Positions 23,801 to 35,921 of a DNA stretch of 64,000 nt are shown piece after piece; the stretch's first letter is position 1, and the number at the start of each line of letters is the position of its first letter. The position numbers and the translations under genes were made by a program. The DNA is taken from the NCBI GenBank assembly GCA_037447655.1, contig JBBHKE010001386.1, positions 90,585 through 154,584 of the forward strand, given 5' to 3'. The notes beneath the pieces are model-generated. The model searched no databases. It was not told the DNA's origin and was given only the letters and a program-made list of their open reading frames with translations. This DNA is from Zygnema cylindricum (taxonomy: Eukaryota > Streptophyta > Zygnematophyceae > Zygnematales > Zygnemataceae).

Positions 23801-25189
23801 TCTCCATACTCTATGCACTGCAGGCCATGACGGAAATTTACGGTATGCATGGAACCTCGTTATCGTCTTCGTTTGTACTTATTCTTTTGGACACTCTTCA
23901 CACGATTGCTTCTCACGCACATGCTGTCAACAGTGACCATATTCTTCGATACCGTCTTCAGGAGCTTCGGACGTCCACGGCCATGCCAGATCCCCCATTA
24001 TTGCGTTTAGAGAGTGAGGCTTTCCATGCTTATTTGGGAATGCTTCAGCGGCTGCCTCAGGATAAACCGGATCTCGCTCAGGAGGTCTCTGTGGAGCTGC
24101 GACTTGTCCAGCTTTGTCAGGAGGTTTTGCAGGTGGGTAGATGTTCTGATCATGTCCTTTGATCTGGTCTGTTCATCTGGTCCGTCGATCTAGGTTTTTT
24201 TTATTTGGTCCCTTAATCGTTCTTTGATCTCCTCTTTTGATTCCGTACTTTGATCTGGTTCACTGATCTCGTCCTTTGGTCTTGGCCTTCTATGATCTGT
24301 TCTGTTGATCTCGTCCATTGATATTCCCCTTTGACCTTGTCCTTAGATCCCGTCCTTCAAACCGTTGATCTTGGTCCTTCTATCTCCTCCCTCGTCCAAT
24401 TCCATCTTCTAGCTAGAGCTTATCTTTGCTATCTGACGATTTCATTTCTTCATAGGCTATCTTCGGTGATATTTCTCCTATATGCTTAAATGAGACTCTT
24501 CTGCTGGCAGATATTTATGATTACTTTCACTTGAACATCTGTACTTTTGTTGGTCGAATGTTGAGGACAATATTGAACATGGCTTAATTCCATAAACATC
24601 AAAAAGAGTTTGCATATATAACTGTTTGTTTGACTGTATTCTGTAACTGTTTTTGTGGAACTCTCATGTGTAACTGTTATTCGAAGTCAATTGTAATTAG
24701 TGTGACTGTTATTGTGTAACTGTTATTGCGTAACCGTTTTTGTGCAGTTGTTTTTGTGTAATCAGTAATGTGTAACCGGTATTGTGTAACTGCTATTAAT
24801 TGTTATTATTTACTGTTATAAGTTGTTATTGTTGTTATTACTAACTGTTATTAATACGGATGTGAGGTTATTTGCAGGTGTATGTGAGCACCGCAGCAGG
24901 AGGTTTGGCCCCATTGGCCGATGAGCCGAGTAGTGAGGCACAGGCCAACCATTGGGCGATGCCGTTGGGTTCAGCTAGAAGGAGAGAACTCGTGGCACGA
25001 GCCCCGTTGGTGGTGGCGACTCTAAGGGCCGTGGCTGGGTTGAGAGACGCAGCTTTTAAGGAACATCTGTCGCGGTTTTTCCCGCTTTTGGCTGAACTAG
25101 TGAGTTGTGAGCATGGAACTGCGGAAGTACAGATGGCTTTGAGCAGTATGTTTTCGTCAAGAATAGGTCCTATTTTGTTGCATGCTTGA
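11870..25189 (+). CDS. BIG-type Sec7 ARF guanine-nucleotide exchange factor (15 exons, about 1934 aa)
   Basis: Loads ARF GTPases with GTP at the trans-Golgi network to start vesicle coat assembly. Exons: 11870-13506, 13897-14214, 14608-14965, 15958-16167, 16769-16981, 19047-19339, 19542-19815, 20063-20257, 20512-20813, 21035-21356, 21655-22015, 22160-22626, 22905-23138, 23824-24132, 24878-25189. All have GT/AG ends, compatible phases and no internal stop. N-terminus [14 protein letters not shown] is typical of plant BIG1-4. DCB domain from about residue 225; HUS box NYDCDVDS near 638; Sec7 from about 771 to 965 with the catalytic glutamate in [12 protein letters not shown] (near 861) and [15 protein letters not shown] repeats follow ([21 protein letters not shown]). 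Residues ~140-165 are an EPLPVPT repeat in a long linker, making the protein somewhat longer than the usual ~1750-1800. Intron 5 (16982-19046) is the longest at 2.1 kb. Confidence 0.95.
12289..12354 (+). repeat. In-frame 24-bp tandem repeat in BIG exon 1
   Basis: Three near-identical units encode TEPLPVP repeats in the disordered linker between the N-terminal helix and the DCB domain. Confidence 0.8.
15196..15240. repeat. Possible decayed MITE end in BIG intron 3
   Basis: TTACTCTAATAGAGATAAG resembles the right end of the TACACYGC MITE family. No partner end found in the 992-bp intron. Confidence 0.25.
24160..24400. repeat. Degenerate GATCT-TGGTCC repeats in BIG intron 14
   Basis: GATCTGGTC, GATCTCGTCC and TTGATCT recur about a dozen times, a decayed short tandem array inside an intron. 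Confidence 0.6.
24620..24860. repeat. Degenerate TGTGTAACTGTTATT array in BIG intron 14
   Basis: Units of about 15-20 bp (GTGTAACTGTTATT and variants) repeat through the right part of the intron, close to the acceptor of the last exon. Confidence 0.65.
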
Positions 25190-26479
25190 TTGGGGCAGAA
25201 CGAGTGTATTCTGTGAATTTAGTGGCTCTGCTAGTTTTAGGTACATTTTTGAGCTTTCTTGAAATAGAGAAGTAAGCAGTTTAGATTTATATTGAATTCG
25301 TTTGTATCAGTCAGGAAATGAATTTATGATGAATATCTGGTTAATTAGTTAAGGAACTGAGCTTTTGAGAAGCTGCTTCCGACTTAGTTGCTGCACGAAT
25401 TAGACAATTTTGTATGGTATTGTAGTAATCATATCTTCTTTGCTTTTACAAACGTCCTGCTTATGAAGTGTTTGTGTTTGTCTGAGGCAACATGTTTTAT
25501 TTTCAGAGTTACGTGTCATTCATGAAAACTGGGCCCAGCATATTGCAAGAAATGATTCTTGGAAAATGGCAGCTTTGAACCTGCGTTCATTGCTATAAAT
25601 TTGTTTGCAGTGCATTTCACAAAAAACAATTGAATGGAGATTTTGCGATTAAACCATTCAATTTCAAAGGATGAATGAAGCTTTTCACTGTTTAGGTAAT
25701 GTCGTTGTTTTCGTTGTAGCTGTTGCTCTGTTTGCTTTGTTATTTTATTTTTGTTGTTAATTTGGCAAACGGAGGCACAAATTTATGTTCTACCGTGAGT
25801 TTCACATACGCGTTTTACTTTCCCAATTCGAACACCCAGTTCTGTCTCATCATCCGCCCCAGCTGACGGCAGCTATAAATAACACATGCATGTTCTTAAA
25901 TTGTCACAAACTACAAAATACCAATAAACCACAAAACTTCTATCTGCCGAAAGGTAAGAATGAAATGCGCTTTGGTATGTGTCTAAGTAACTTTTGTTGG
26001 ATGTGGACAACCATCAGCCTATTGTTAGTCAACCGTTCGGTGGTCCTCTATTTTTTCCTTATCAAATGTTCCGTGCACCAAGAAAACCTATGCACAACAT
26101 TCAAACTCTCACTCTTGGCACATGCAAAAATCTGTCGTAAGCACGCAATCTAGGAAGCTTTTAAAATCTGCATGTAAATCATGTACGCAAAGATCTCTCG
26201 ATAAGTTTATGGACATGTATTAATAACAATAATAAATACAAAACAAAATAGAAAATCAAGCTGTCAGGTAGTGGTGCTGCCTCATAAGCTAAGCATACTA
26301 TTTTATACAATAAGACGAATAAACCTGCCAGGTAGGAAAACTGTTAACTATGTAAGCATTTAACTCTGTGCATGTGATTTGCTCGTGACAGAAGGTACTA
26401 TGTTTCTGACAGCTTTGTTTTTTTGCCAGCTCTGCAGATGGCAAAGAAGTCTCAAACCAGTGACTTTTGGCCAGTTGAG
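25190..26479. other. 3' flank of BIG; no further gene seen
   Basis: The first few hundred bases are presumably the 3' UTR. The rest is AT-rich without coding features. The open frame at 25785-26153 has no family signature and lacks homologous structure, so I do not call it. Confidence 0.4.
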
Positions 26480-26682
26480 TACACTGCATCTTTATTAACC
26501 TTAATAACACTAATGCGGTGTCTGTTTTTTTTGCCCTCTGACCACAAAATAGTGTTAATAACACTAATTGTTTTTTTCTTTACGCTAAATCAGCCACGTC
26601 ATTTGGAACTGAAGTAGAAGCAGTAACACTACACTAAACCCAATGCTACTAGTTTCTTTACTCTAATCGAGATGGGCAGTGT
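26480..26682. mobile_element. MITE, same family (copy 3, decayed)
   Basis: The left end TACACTGCATC and the right end CTCTAATCGAGATGGGCAGT followed by GT are imperfect reverse complements. The interior carries AATAACACTAAT words. About 200 bp, like copy 2. Confidence 0.5.
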
Positions 26683-26997
26683 GGCGGAGAACCATAATCC
26701 TCATTGAAGCGTTTACTGGATGTGTCTGAATATTATTTTAGACTTCTGCACATTACAAAGAAATCACGCACTTTCACATTTACCTCCTTAAGAAACATTC
26801 CGGCCTGTTATGCCACTGAAGTATATTCTCCGGAATTCTCAGGAAAACTCATTCACATACCTCAAAAAAACCATCCAGTTCATTATGCCACTGACATGTA
26901 TTCTCGTGAAAACCGGCTCACAAATGATGGCAGAGGACTTCCCAAGATGCTTAAACCTAAGAGAGGATCGATGTGGGAAATTGACTTTGAGACTCAC

Positions 26998-27200
26998 TTT
27001 AAGAGATGTACGCTGGGACCAATTGTTAGGACAGATAAGAATAAAGGAAGTTGTTTTTGACACTTTTTTTAAGAGATAATGCTTATTTTAAGAGATACGC
27101 CCCCGAGGCCAAATATAAGAGAAAGAAGAATAAAGGAAGCTGACTCTGGCACTTACTTGAAGAGATACACCCCGAGGCCAAGTATAAGACAAATAAGAAC
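26998..27200. repeat. Tandem repeat of about 70-90 bp, three degenerate units
   Basis: AAGAGATAC...CCGAGGCCAA.TATAAGA...AATAAGGAA recurs from about 26998, 27090 and 27160. A shorter repeat of ATGCCACTGA...TATTCTC lies just upstream (26810 and 26885). Non-coding. Confidence 0.55.
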
Positions 27201-27523
27201 TATGTCGATAATGAACATTCGGCTGGAACGAAGCTGTGAAACAATTGCACAAGAAAAAAATTATTCGACGAGTCTATCTTCTGATACACGCCTCGTACAT
27301 CAGAGCACGTGGCTTCCATCTCTACGGGTTCTGATCTAGGGCAAGGATTTCTTAGAAGTTTGGGAATGAGATATAGTATGGAAAAATAAAGTTAACAAAA
27401 CTAAAGTTGACAGACTCTAGCAAAACGAGAGGAAGGGCAGCATTTGAACCACAACAGCGTACACAGAATTGAACAGAATAGGATTGAATTGAACCGCGTA
27501 TACAGATTGCTTGATATACTTAC

Positions 27524-27683
27524 CTGCTTGATAGTTTGTTTCATCCGTCTGTTTGTCTGTTTCAGCTTTTCCGTTGATGAGTCTACCTACATCACCAACA
27601 ATAGGAATATCATCAATGAAACCTTTCATTTTGTCCTTCCATAATGTGCTCAAAAAGGCACGGGTGCGATATATGGAGCAAGG
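27524..27683 (-). other. Candidate extra exon downstream of the SYP7-like gene, not family-like
   Basis: 160 bp, open in the phase required by the preceding exon and bounded by a CACTAG acceptor and a GTAAGTAT donor on minus. The encoded sequence (FLSTLWKDKMKGFIDDIPIV) does not look like the second half of a SNARE motif or a membrane anchor. It may be a chance open frame. Confidence 0.2.
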
Positions 27684-27914
27684 CTAGTGAGTAAACTGAC
27701 TACCAAATTGATGAACTGTCCATCATTGTAAATTTTCATACTGAAAGGCTCAAGAGATAAGCGTTGCCACATAGAAATTGTTGACTAGTACCACATCTTT
27801 TATTCACATTCACGCCTTTTTTTGTTTCAAAAAGTAAGAAAACAGACAATAACTGTGTTTCCTTATTAGCCCTCTGAATAATCTTGCAGTGGTCAAGGAA
27901 CTAGAATAGCTTAC

Positions 27915-30334
27915 CTTGTTTTCAATATCATCAGTCAGAACTTGTTGTCTATCCAATTCCTGCATCCATCAGATATAGAAATCATTAATGGCCTAATGCG
28001 TTGTCAAAGAAAACAGCATTTCAGTGCCACGTGTAACTTCCAAATTAGTTTTAAAATTTGATCAAGAGCCATTTTGTGACATCCCTCTTCAAAGAAATTA
28101 AGAGGGTCAGATGATAATTCAACAAATAGTGTTGAGCTGGAATGTGCCTTTTACCAAAAAAAATAAGTGTCAAGCATCCACCAGGTCAACCTCACCTCAC
28201 CCATGTCTCTGGCTAAATTCTTTAGTGTGTCGAGACCCTCCGATATTATATCGAGGTTTTGATCCTGTGAGCAACCAACACAACGGCAAACCAACAACAG
28301 GCTGATTCCAGGTATGGATAATCTTCTTCAAATCTTACAGAATCCAGGACTCAGTTAGAATGCATGAGACATGTTGAATTCGAATAAATGTTCCATCCAC
28401 AAGAACAAACTCTCTTGGTTTACTTTGTGTTAGCAGTCATTAGAGAGCTACCACAGTTCAGTTACCAAGCCCTTGTTGGTGCAGCGACTGATAACATATA
28501 CCTGCTTAATTTTTCTCATCTCCACCTCCGATCGAAATGCTGTTGAAAGTTCCGTCTCCCTCCAATAATCTTCGTGAGGCTCTATTTCATCTGGACCCAC
28601 AGAAATGACAATCCATACAGTTTTTTGCTACTGAGAAAATTTTAGTGAAAGTGAAGAAGATGACATAGCTGTCATGCTAACATCTACAAACGCACATAAG
28701 GGGCTGCTTTGAAGCCATGCCAAATAATCGGTAAAAGAAAAATTATAAGAAACTCTAAATTGTTACAATTGATGCCCAAATGGTGCCTTAAAACCCACCG
28801 GATTCAAATTCAATTTTTTTTGAAAGGTGCATTGCCTTTTTCCCGTAACGATCCACCTGTATGTCATTGCCAATATCATTAATCATTTCCCGCACAGCAA
28901 TAACAAGATCAGGCCGGTTCGCAAGGTCTTCGGAGGAAACTCCTTTAACCTGTCAAAAAAAAAATTGCATTAGAGAAATTATAGTGAATGCCCTATGTGT
29001 CACCGAGAAAAACCATCGCAAAACATGTTGAGAGTACACTACACATGAATCACTATTAGAGTAAAAAATTAGTAGTGTGTGGTTTACATTAGTGTGAATA
29101 ATTTAAATTCAGACATGGCTGATTCTAAATAATTTAAGGAATCATTAAATCTATTTTGTCAGATGGGCAAAAAGTACCGGCAATAAATTCGAGTTATTAA
29201 CACTGAAATATTCACATTGTAGTTTATGGCGTGTTTGAAGGCAATCATTCCGGCAAAGAAATGCAAAGCTGTAATTCTCAGTCTTTGGAGCCCGAAGGCA
29301 CCCAACATCACAGACATTGCAATGCAGCATATTACTAACATGAGCAAAACTATTCTACATAATAATACAAAATTATGCTGAATGACATTACAAATTTATG
29401 CTACATGTACATACTATGGACTACGCGGCTGGCAACAAGCAAGGCCTCCAAAATTCCTTCAAGAAATTTATGCCAAAATTCTATTCGAAGTTGATTGCTG
29501 AAGACCGTTTTTTGACGCACATACATTGCTCAAACATATTCCACATGAAATACATAGCAAAATTACATGAGCAGAGACACCTAATACCTTGGAAGTCTTT
29601 TATTCTTTGTACATTCGACATCATGAAAATTAAGAAGATAATGAATGTGATGATCAAACGCAATAGAAATAATCCCGATACACATCTCTAAAAAAAAAAA
29701 AAAAAAAAACAGTCAGTAAAGGAAAATGTGGTTCATTCGTCAGATCCAATAATGTACCTCATTTGAATTTTCCAAACAAACCAAATAGAGTTACAAAGAA
29801 ACCTGTCAGATAACATATAATTTACCTTACGAGAAGCTAGCTTTTCGAGCTTAGGAATTTCGCCAAGTAGAGACGCCTTCAAACGCCTTATATCTGCATT
29901 TAATGCCGCCATTATGGCTGGATTCTTCTCCATCGCTGCCTCAACAACTTTCTGCACACAACCAAACGAGATAAATCTAAGAAAAATGAATCGTTGAAAA
30001 TGGAAGCGAAATTTACAAATTGCACCATAAGAAGAACGAAGCATTTTTGAAATGGACCCTAAAAATTGCAACCAAAGAACAACCCATTGAGAAGAACTAT
30101 GCATTCAAATTAGAAAAAAGAAAGCTACAAAATTAGATGTTTATTAGAATACAAATATCGAGAGTTATGAAATAGTACTTGTTCAGCTGCCTGGGCATGG
30201 AGTTGCACGTCCGAATAAAGCAGCATGAAGGCGTCATTACTGCTCTGATTGGCTTTCCTCTGCTTCTCCAAATCATACTTCTCATACTTTTTGCAGATGG
30301 CCTCAACTCTTGCAATAACATCTACTACACTCAT
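27915..30334 (-). CDS. SYP7-type Qc-SNARE (syntaxin of plants), six exons, C-terminus not found
   Basis: Plant-specific Qc-SNAREs of the SYP7 group act in fusion at the plasma membrane, cell plate and ER. Exons on minus: 30334-30179, 29951-29826, 28949-28799, 28590-28502, 28264-28196, 27959-27915, all GT/AG and phase-consistent, 212 codons. Start MSVVDVIARVEAICKKY matches the SYP7 N-terminus. The Habc-like region follows (NADIRRLKASL, PKLEKLASRK, VSSEDLANRPDLV), then EMRKIKQDQNLDIISEGLDT and the first half of the SNARE motif with its central-layer glutamine in ELDRQ. What should follow (second half of the SNARE motif and a C-terminal transmembrane segment) is not visible down to 25190. Either the exons are too divergent for me to see or this copy is truncated. 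An in-frame ATG upstream (30376) exists but is not family-like. Confidence 0.85.
29035..29068. repeat. MITE end fragment in SYP7 intron 2
   Basis: TACACTACACATGAATCACT followed by ATTAGAGTAA resembles the left end of the TACACYGC family; a short inverted TAGTAGTGTGTG follows. Probably a deletion derivative. Confidence 0.35.
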
Positions 30335-30412
30335 CGCCGCTGTTTTCTTTCTAACGACAGGATTTTTTTCATTCAACCAGAGATATATTTAGAAAACAAA
30401 TATCTTGCAATC

Positions 30413-30590
30413 GCCCAGGAAATCTCTGTACAAGAAATGAGAGCAAATATGTTTCCAGTCAGCCAGGAACTCCCTGCAAGACAGGAGAACAAATGTTATT
30501 TCAGTCGAATAGGGATCCCTGTGCAAGAAACGAGAATGAACATGTTTTCAGTGAACCAGAGATCTCTCTGCAAGAAACGGAACCAAATTT
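30413..30590. repeat. About 48-bp tandem repeat upstream of the SYP7 gene
   Basis: Three and a half degenerate units, each with CAGG/GGGA, TCCCTG-CAAGAAA, GAGA and TGTTTTCAGT words. They lie about 80-250 bp upstream of the SYP7 start codon, so in its leader or promoter. Confidence 0.6.
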
Positions 30591-30729
30591 GGGAGATATT
30601 GACAGCAGCAAGCTCTTAATGAAAGTTGCCTGTTCGGATTTCCGCCGGCTTAGCATCGCGGTACGGTGTACGCTAACTGTATACGGCACTAAATTTACAA
30701 CTCTAGAATTCAGTCGACAACGAATACGG

Positions 30730-30985
30730 TACACCGTGAATCGCTAATAGTGCGTGCAACGCTAAAAGCTCAAAAAGCACCGAAAATGTCGACTAGCGAT
30801 AAATTGGAATATCGTAGAGGAAGAAATTGTACAACAAGGATTCGATTAATCGATTTACATGTACGGATAAAGAGCAAGGGTACATCGGCAGATACCCAAG
30901 ATTGTACGATACCCAAGATTTCAGTGTAGTACACACAATACAGTACACCGCCAATCGATATTAGCGTACAGGTTTCTTTTAGCGT
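30730..30985. mobile_element. Two left-type MITE ends in direct orientation
   Basis: TACACCGTGAATCGCTAATA at 30730 and TACACCGCCAATCGATATTA at 30944 both read in the same direction. This looks like two nested or tandem truncated copies of the same MITE family. Confidence 0.45.
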
Positions 30986-33956
30986 ATAGGAATAATTACA
31001 GTGATTTACGCTAATTAGGAATTTGTAAATTTTCAAAAAAAACATACATTCTAATTGTTTACTAATGCTAATTTGGGTCTTTGAAAAAAATAGATGTCGG
31101 TAGCAAACATGCTTACACTAATGTAGGTACTTGTACAAAATCTGACAAATCGTACGTTCATACAGTCGAAACGTGGTTGCTGGACAAATGCATGCGAACG
31201 TGATATTTGACAGCCCGATTTCATCCCCTTTTAAGAGCGCATATTCTCATGCGTCCGCGGTTACTAAAACTCATTAATTATTCCTTTTCACTTAAAAAGG
31301 TACAATTTTGTAAAGTTTGACACTTACCATACACCACACTATTTAAATGACAACTTACTTTCGTTTTTACCCTAATTGGACAAAAAACCCTAAGTGGCGT
31401 AACGGAAGTAAATAGTTGCGGGCGACCCGGTGCTTTGCCCTTTGGTTGATGTATCGTTACAGGTGTACGGTGTATGTTACACGACCGGAGTAACTTATTA
31501 TTTTGTCGTTTAGTGGATTGATCTTATGTTAGAGTGTAAGGTTATTTTTGACGGCACTGACTTCAAATGTCCGCCTAACTTATTATGTGTGTAAGTGTTT
31601 ATATTGTCGCATGGCATCGTTTGATGTATTCTTGTTGGATGTTGTTTGTTTTTTGTTTGTGGCTTGAATGAACTTTTAGAGCAGGATTTTAGATGTATGT
31701 GGCTGCTTGTTGTCTTATTTGTAGCCTGTTTTCGCATGGAGTTTAGCTTAGATTACCTAGTGAAAATACAGGAAGAGATTTCGAGCGAGAGAAATAGAGA
31801 GCAAAAAGAGAAAAAAAAAGGCGGAGAGAGAAAACGAGTTATTATGATATGAAAGAGTGAGTGAAAGGTGGGATGAGGAGGCATGCAGAGAACATTCACA
31901 TTGATGTGTTATGCTTTTTAAATTCACTTTATTTTTAAAATTTCTATAAGGGCCACTTTTGTATTTCTCGTTTTTTGATAAAATGACTGTGTTTTTCTCC
32001 TAATGATTTTTTTTCTTTCGCTGGTCCATAAAAATTATATCTATGTGTTATTTACACAAGCATTACACTTAGGATACAATTTATTACACTATGTCACCGG
32101 TATATCGCAGCTTGGACCTTGAAGCATAAAGCCTTACAATTTATGACCATTATTATCAATCTTATTTTGCTGGGAATGGAAATGCATTTTATTGTGGTTC
32201 TGTAAAATGCTAATGGTCTTACGAAGCCTGTCTGTAGTTATGTCCAAGGTTAAGTGTGATAAGTAAATTCTCATAAACAATGTGAGGTTTGAGCCACTAA
32301 ATATCACTATGAAGTAGCAAGTAAATTCTACTGCAATTTGGTTATCGGGTGATGTTGTATTGAAGCTTTATAAATAGGTTAATATGTCGTCTTTGTTCCC
32401 AAATTCTAGCACCTTTCACAGTTGAAATAAATATTGTTGTTATTTGTCTAGACTCCAATGTTTGTTGTAGGTCTCATGTGCAGGGTTTATTCTTTAATGT
32501 TTACAAATTTGGGGAGCTGGATGTTTCTTTCTAATTTTTTTTGCTCTATACATTTCAAAGTTTGTCGTTGAAAATCTAGTATGGTGTCAAGGTAAGATCC
32601 TCCTATGTAGCTGCTTAACCTGGGTTGTTGCTATTTCAAATTCCCAGAGACAATGTGGCTTCATAGTTTTATAACCTCAGTTTTGTTAAGTTCCCAAACT
32701 AACCTAACTGTGAAATGAACACATAATTTTTCTCTACGTATAGGACAATGCCAAATGGCTTTGAAGACGGACTCTGTTGGGTTGGGTCCAGCACACGGGC
32801 CTGTGGCCGGAGACGGTTGTAGCAATAACCCAACCATACACCACAAAGGTGTCCTATTTAGCAAATCACAAAGGTAGACAGGAGATGGGAGAGGGAATAG
32901 ATAGAAGGATAGGATGGTAGGCAGGTTTAGAACAGCTTGTATTATTCCATTAATAGAAAAAGCAATGTACAAATGTCTAAAGGACTTTCTCTCTAATAAA
33001 GTTGTAATTGTCCTCATAAGTTCCTAAAACATCTACCTCTATGAATAATGGTTCTTCTAATGATTAAAATGGTTATGTGAGATAAATTCCTATTGCATAT
33101 GTCTGTTATTTATCAATGTATGCCTCTTTGCATATCTTTGTGCAATGGAATGCTTTATGATGTGTGGTCAAATGAAATGCTGCCACGTGTCTCCGGTCCA
33201 CCGCTTTCAGTCGCTTTTAACTGCACACCGATTTTCGTTTCACTGGTACACTAAAAGGTTCGTGGAATTGTCTGTCGGATTCCGTACAGGTCGCCTGGTG
33301 ATGTCACGCCAATATATTGACCCGATTCTGTGGTACATAATCTATCGCCTGAACTCGCAAAAACCAATAGACTCCCTCCCAGGCTAATCTTTGTAATCTC
33401 TTTCAGGTTGTCGTATCGTAATGCCTACCAATCGGAGTTAAAACTTAAATTCTCCTTCAACTGAGGTCGTTCTTCTCGGTTTCCTTCCCAAAAACTAGCC
33501 TCATGACTTCCCTTCCAAACCCTAATCTGTGGAGGAGTTTTCTTCTTCTTCTTCCCAACCACGTATTTCGCCACGACATTTATTTTAGGACTCCTATTCT
33601 GGGAGAAATTCTGATGTCTACCAGCTATATTAAAAAAAGGTATGATTCATTTTCTAACCTCAATTCTATGGTGGAAAGTGTTCTTGTTACTTTTTTCTAT
33701 ATTCATTCTTAAGAAGCCCATCTTTTGTGAATTTCCCCTCTGGATTTGTCTGAGCATGGTTTTTTCTGCTTTTGTTNNNNNNNNNNCCAAGTAGGTCCAC
33801 TCTTTCACATCAATGGAACAACAATTGAACAAATAGAATTTTGGAAAACGACGAAGAAGAAGGAGGGAGTTTTTGACACCGGCCTTATCTACCAAGGGCA
33901 CCTAAGAAAGCTTAGTGGTGTCGAAGAGGGGATAGGGAACCTAGATATAGGCAAAG
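30986..33956. other. Gene-free stretch; contains the N gap at 33777-33786
   Basis: AT-rich sequence without recognisable genes. A purine-rich patch (GAGAGAAATAGAGAG...) lies at about 31785-31860. The 10 Ns mark an assembly or sequencing gap. Open frames here are short and show no family features. Confidence 0.5.
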
Positions 33957-35908
33957 GTGGTGCAGAAAGCGAAGTCCATATCCATAGTGGCCAAATCCTC
34001 AAAGTCAATCAGAATCAGATTTGAGTCAGACAATTCTGATGACTTTCACCTTCCTAACTATCCGGGTCTCGAGGAAGAAGATATCCTTGCAGGCTCAAAA
34101 CAGACCGATAAAAACTTAGAAACACCGGTGATACCTATACCTGAAGCGAAAGACGTGGTGGAAACGGATATAGATCCAAGGGATAGGGGAGAAGCTGTGG
34201 TGATTCGAAAGAATCCACGGGAACCATCTATTCCGGCCACAGTTTTTGAGGGAGGAAGAAGAAGCAGCAAAAGGTTTTAAGATAAACAAGTTAACAACAA
34301 GGTAACTACACTTTCTCACCTGGATGAACCTCAAACATATGGAGAGGTAATGAACTGCCTGGAGAGAAACCGATGGAAGACGGCCATCAATGAGGAGATG
34401 GCTTCAATCATGATGCCTGATACATAGGAGTTGGTGGACTGTCCACCTGATCGCAAACGAATTAGATGTGAGTGGGTTTCCAAATTGAAACTGAATTCGG
34501 ACAATACTAGTGAGCGCTATAAGGCCCGGTTAGTGGCCAAAGGTTTCACTCAGAAAGAGGGAATAGACTACGAAAAAACATTTGCTCCGGTCGTCAGATT
34601 CCCCTATGTCCACATACTTGTCAGTCTAGCAGATGTAGTAGATATAGAATTACACCAGATGGACATCAAAACTGCCTTCTTGCATGAAGAACTGGAGGAG
34701 GAGATCTTCATGCGACAGCCGGAAGGATTCTTGGAACAAGGAGAAAAAAGTAAGATATGTCGGTTGATCAAATCTCTCTATGGTATGAAACAGGCACCCA
34801 GACAGTGGAACAAAAAACTTGATGAGTTCCTTACTAGTCTGGGATACATTCGGATCAGTTCAGATCATTCAATTCAGGTTTTCGAAGATGAAAAAGGTGT
34901 CATCTTTATTGCAATTTATGTTGATGATTTGCTTGTTTTAAGTAAATCAATGGAGAAAATAAAAAAACTAAAAACAGATCTGAAAAGAAGATTCGAGATG
35001 AAGGACATGGGGGAGGCGAGATATATTTTAAAAAGAAGTAGAGAGAGATAAAGAAAAGAGAATTGTTAGACTAACTCAGAAAGAGGCAATTGAAAACATG
35101 TTGGAAAAATTTCTGATGGACAAAGCCAACATTTGTACAACTCCCATGGATCTAAAGAAGGAAAGTGAGGGGAATGAGGAATGAGACATCCTAATTCTAG
35201 ATGATGAACAAGGTTTAGAAGAGAGGAAGTTCATGTAGACTATCCCATACAGACAAGTAGTGGGCAGTCAGATTAATTTCATGCATACCAGACTGGATTT
35301 GGCAGCGGCTGTAGGATTGTTAAGTAGGAGTCTGAATGCTCCTACCAAAAAGGATTAGAAAACTGCTAAGAGGGTCCTCAGATATCTCATAGGGAACTAG
35401 GGATCTATGGTTGTATCCGGATGGGGAAAATACTGACATCACCACTTGGAGTGATGCCAACTATGGGGATGCTCCGATGCGAAGATGTACATCTGGATAT
35501 ATGTTGTATGTGGGGAATGGTGCTTGTTGCTGGAGCAATAAGCACCAAAAGGTCGTTGCTCAGTCCACCATGGAGGTTGAGTATATGGCATCTTGCTCTG
35601 CTGTGAAGGAATTGTTGTGGGTCAAATCCTTGCTTGGTGAATTGGGACATCTTAAGATTAAAACACAGAAAATATTCTGTGATAATCAAGCAGCAATTGC
35701 AATTGCTGCTAATCCTAAACATCACTTTAAAGCAAAGCACATGGATATCAAACTTAGCTTTGTTAAAGAAAAGGTGGAGAACAAAATAATAAGTCTAGAA
35801 TATAAACCACCCAATGAAATGGTAGCAGATATGATAACAAAGCCACTGCCTTCACCTAAATTTATATTTTACAGAGAGAAGTGTGGACTTAAACTAAAAG
35901 ATGACTAG
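33957..35908 (+). pseudogene. Ty1/copia pol remnant of element A (INT tail, RT, RNase H)
   Basis: 33957-34280 carries the integrase-to-RT spacer (SKSIRIRFESD, GGRRSSKRF). RT follows at about 34319-35051 with YKARLVAKGFTQKEGIDYE, KTAFLHEELEEEIFMRQ, LYGMKQAPRQWNKKLDEF and the catalytic YVDDLLVLSKS. RNase H is at 35411-35908 (TWSDANYGDAPMRRCTSGY, STMEVEYMASCSAVKELLW, FCDNQAAIAIA, NEMVADMITKPLPSPKF). Stop codons and frameshifts occur (for example at 34425-34427 and around 35030-35400), so the copy is dead. Gag and most of integrase are missing on the left, where the sequence loses similarity before about 33950. Confidence 0.9.
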
Positions 35909-35921
35909 AAAATAAGGGGAG
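35909..35921 (+). promoter_or_regulatory. Polypurine tract of element A
   Basis: AAAATAAGGGGAG directly before the LTR start TGTTGAA; the same tract precedes the LTRs of B, C and D. It primes plus-strand DNA synthesis. Confidence 0.85.

Noticed and set aside
27417-27653. Second gene between BIG and SYP7
   Set aside because: Open frame without family features; kept only as a low-confidence candidate exon at 27524-27683.
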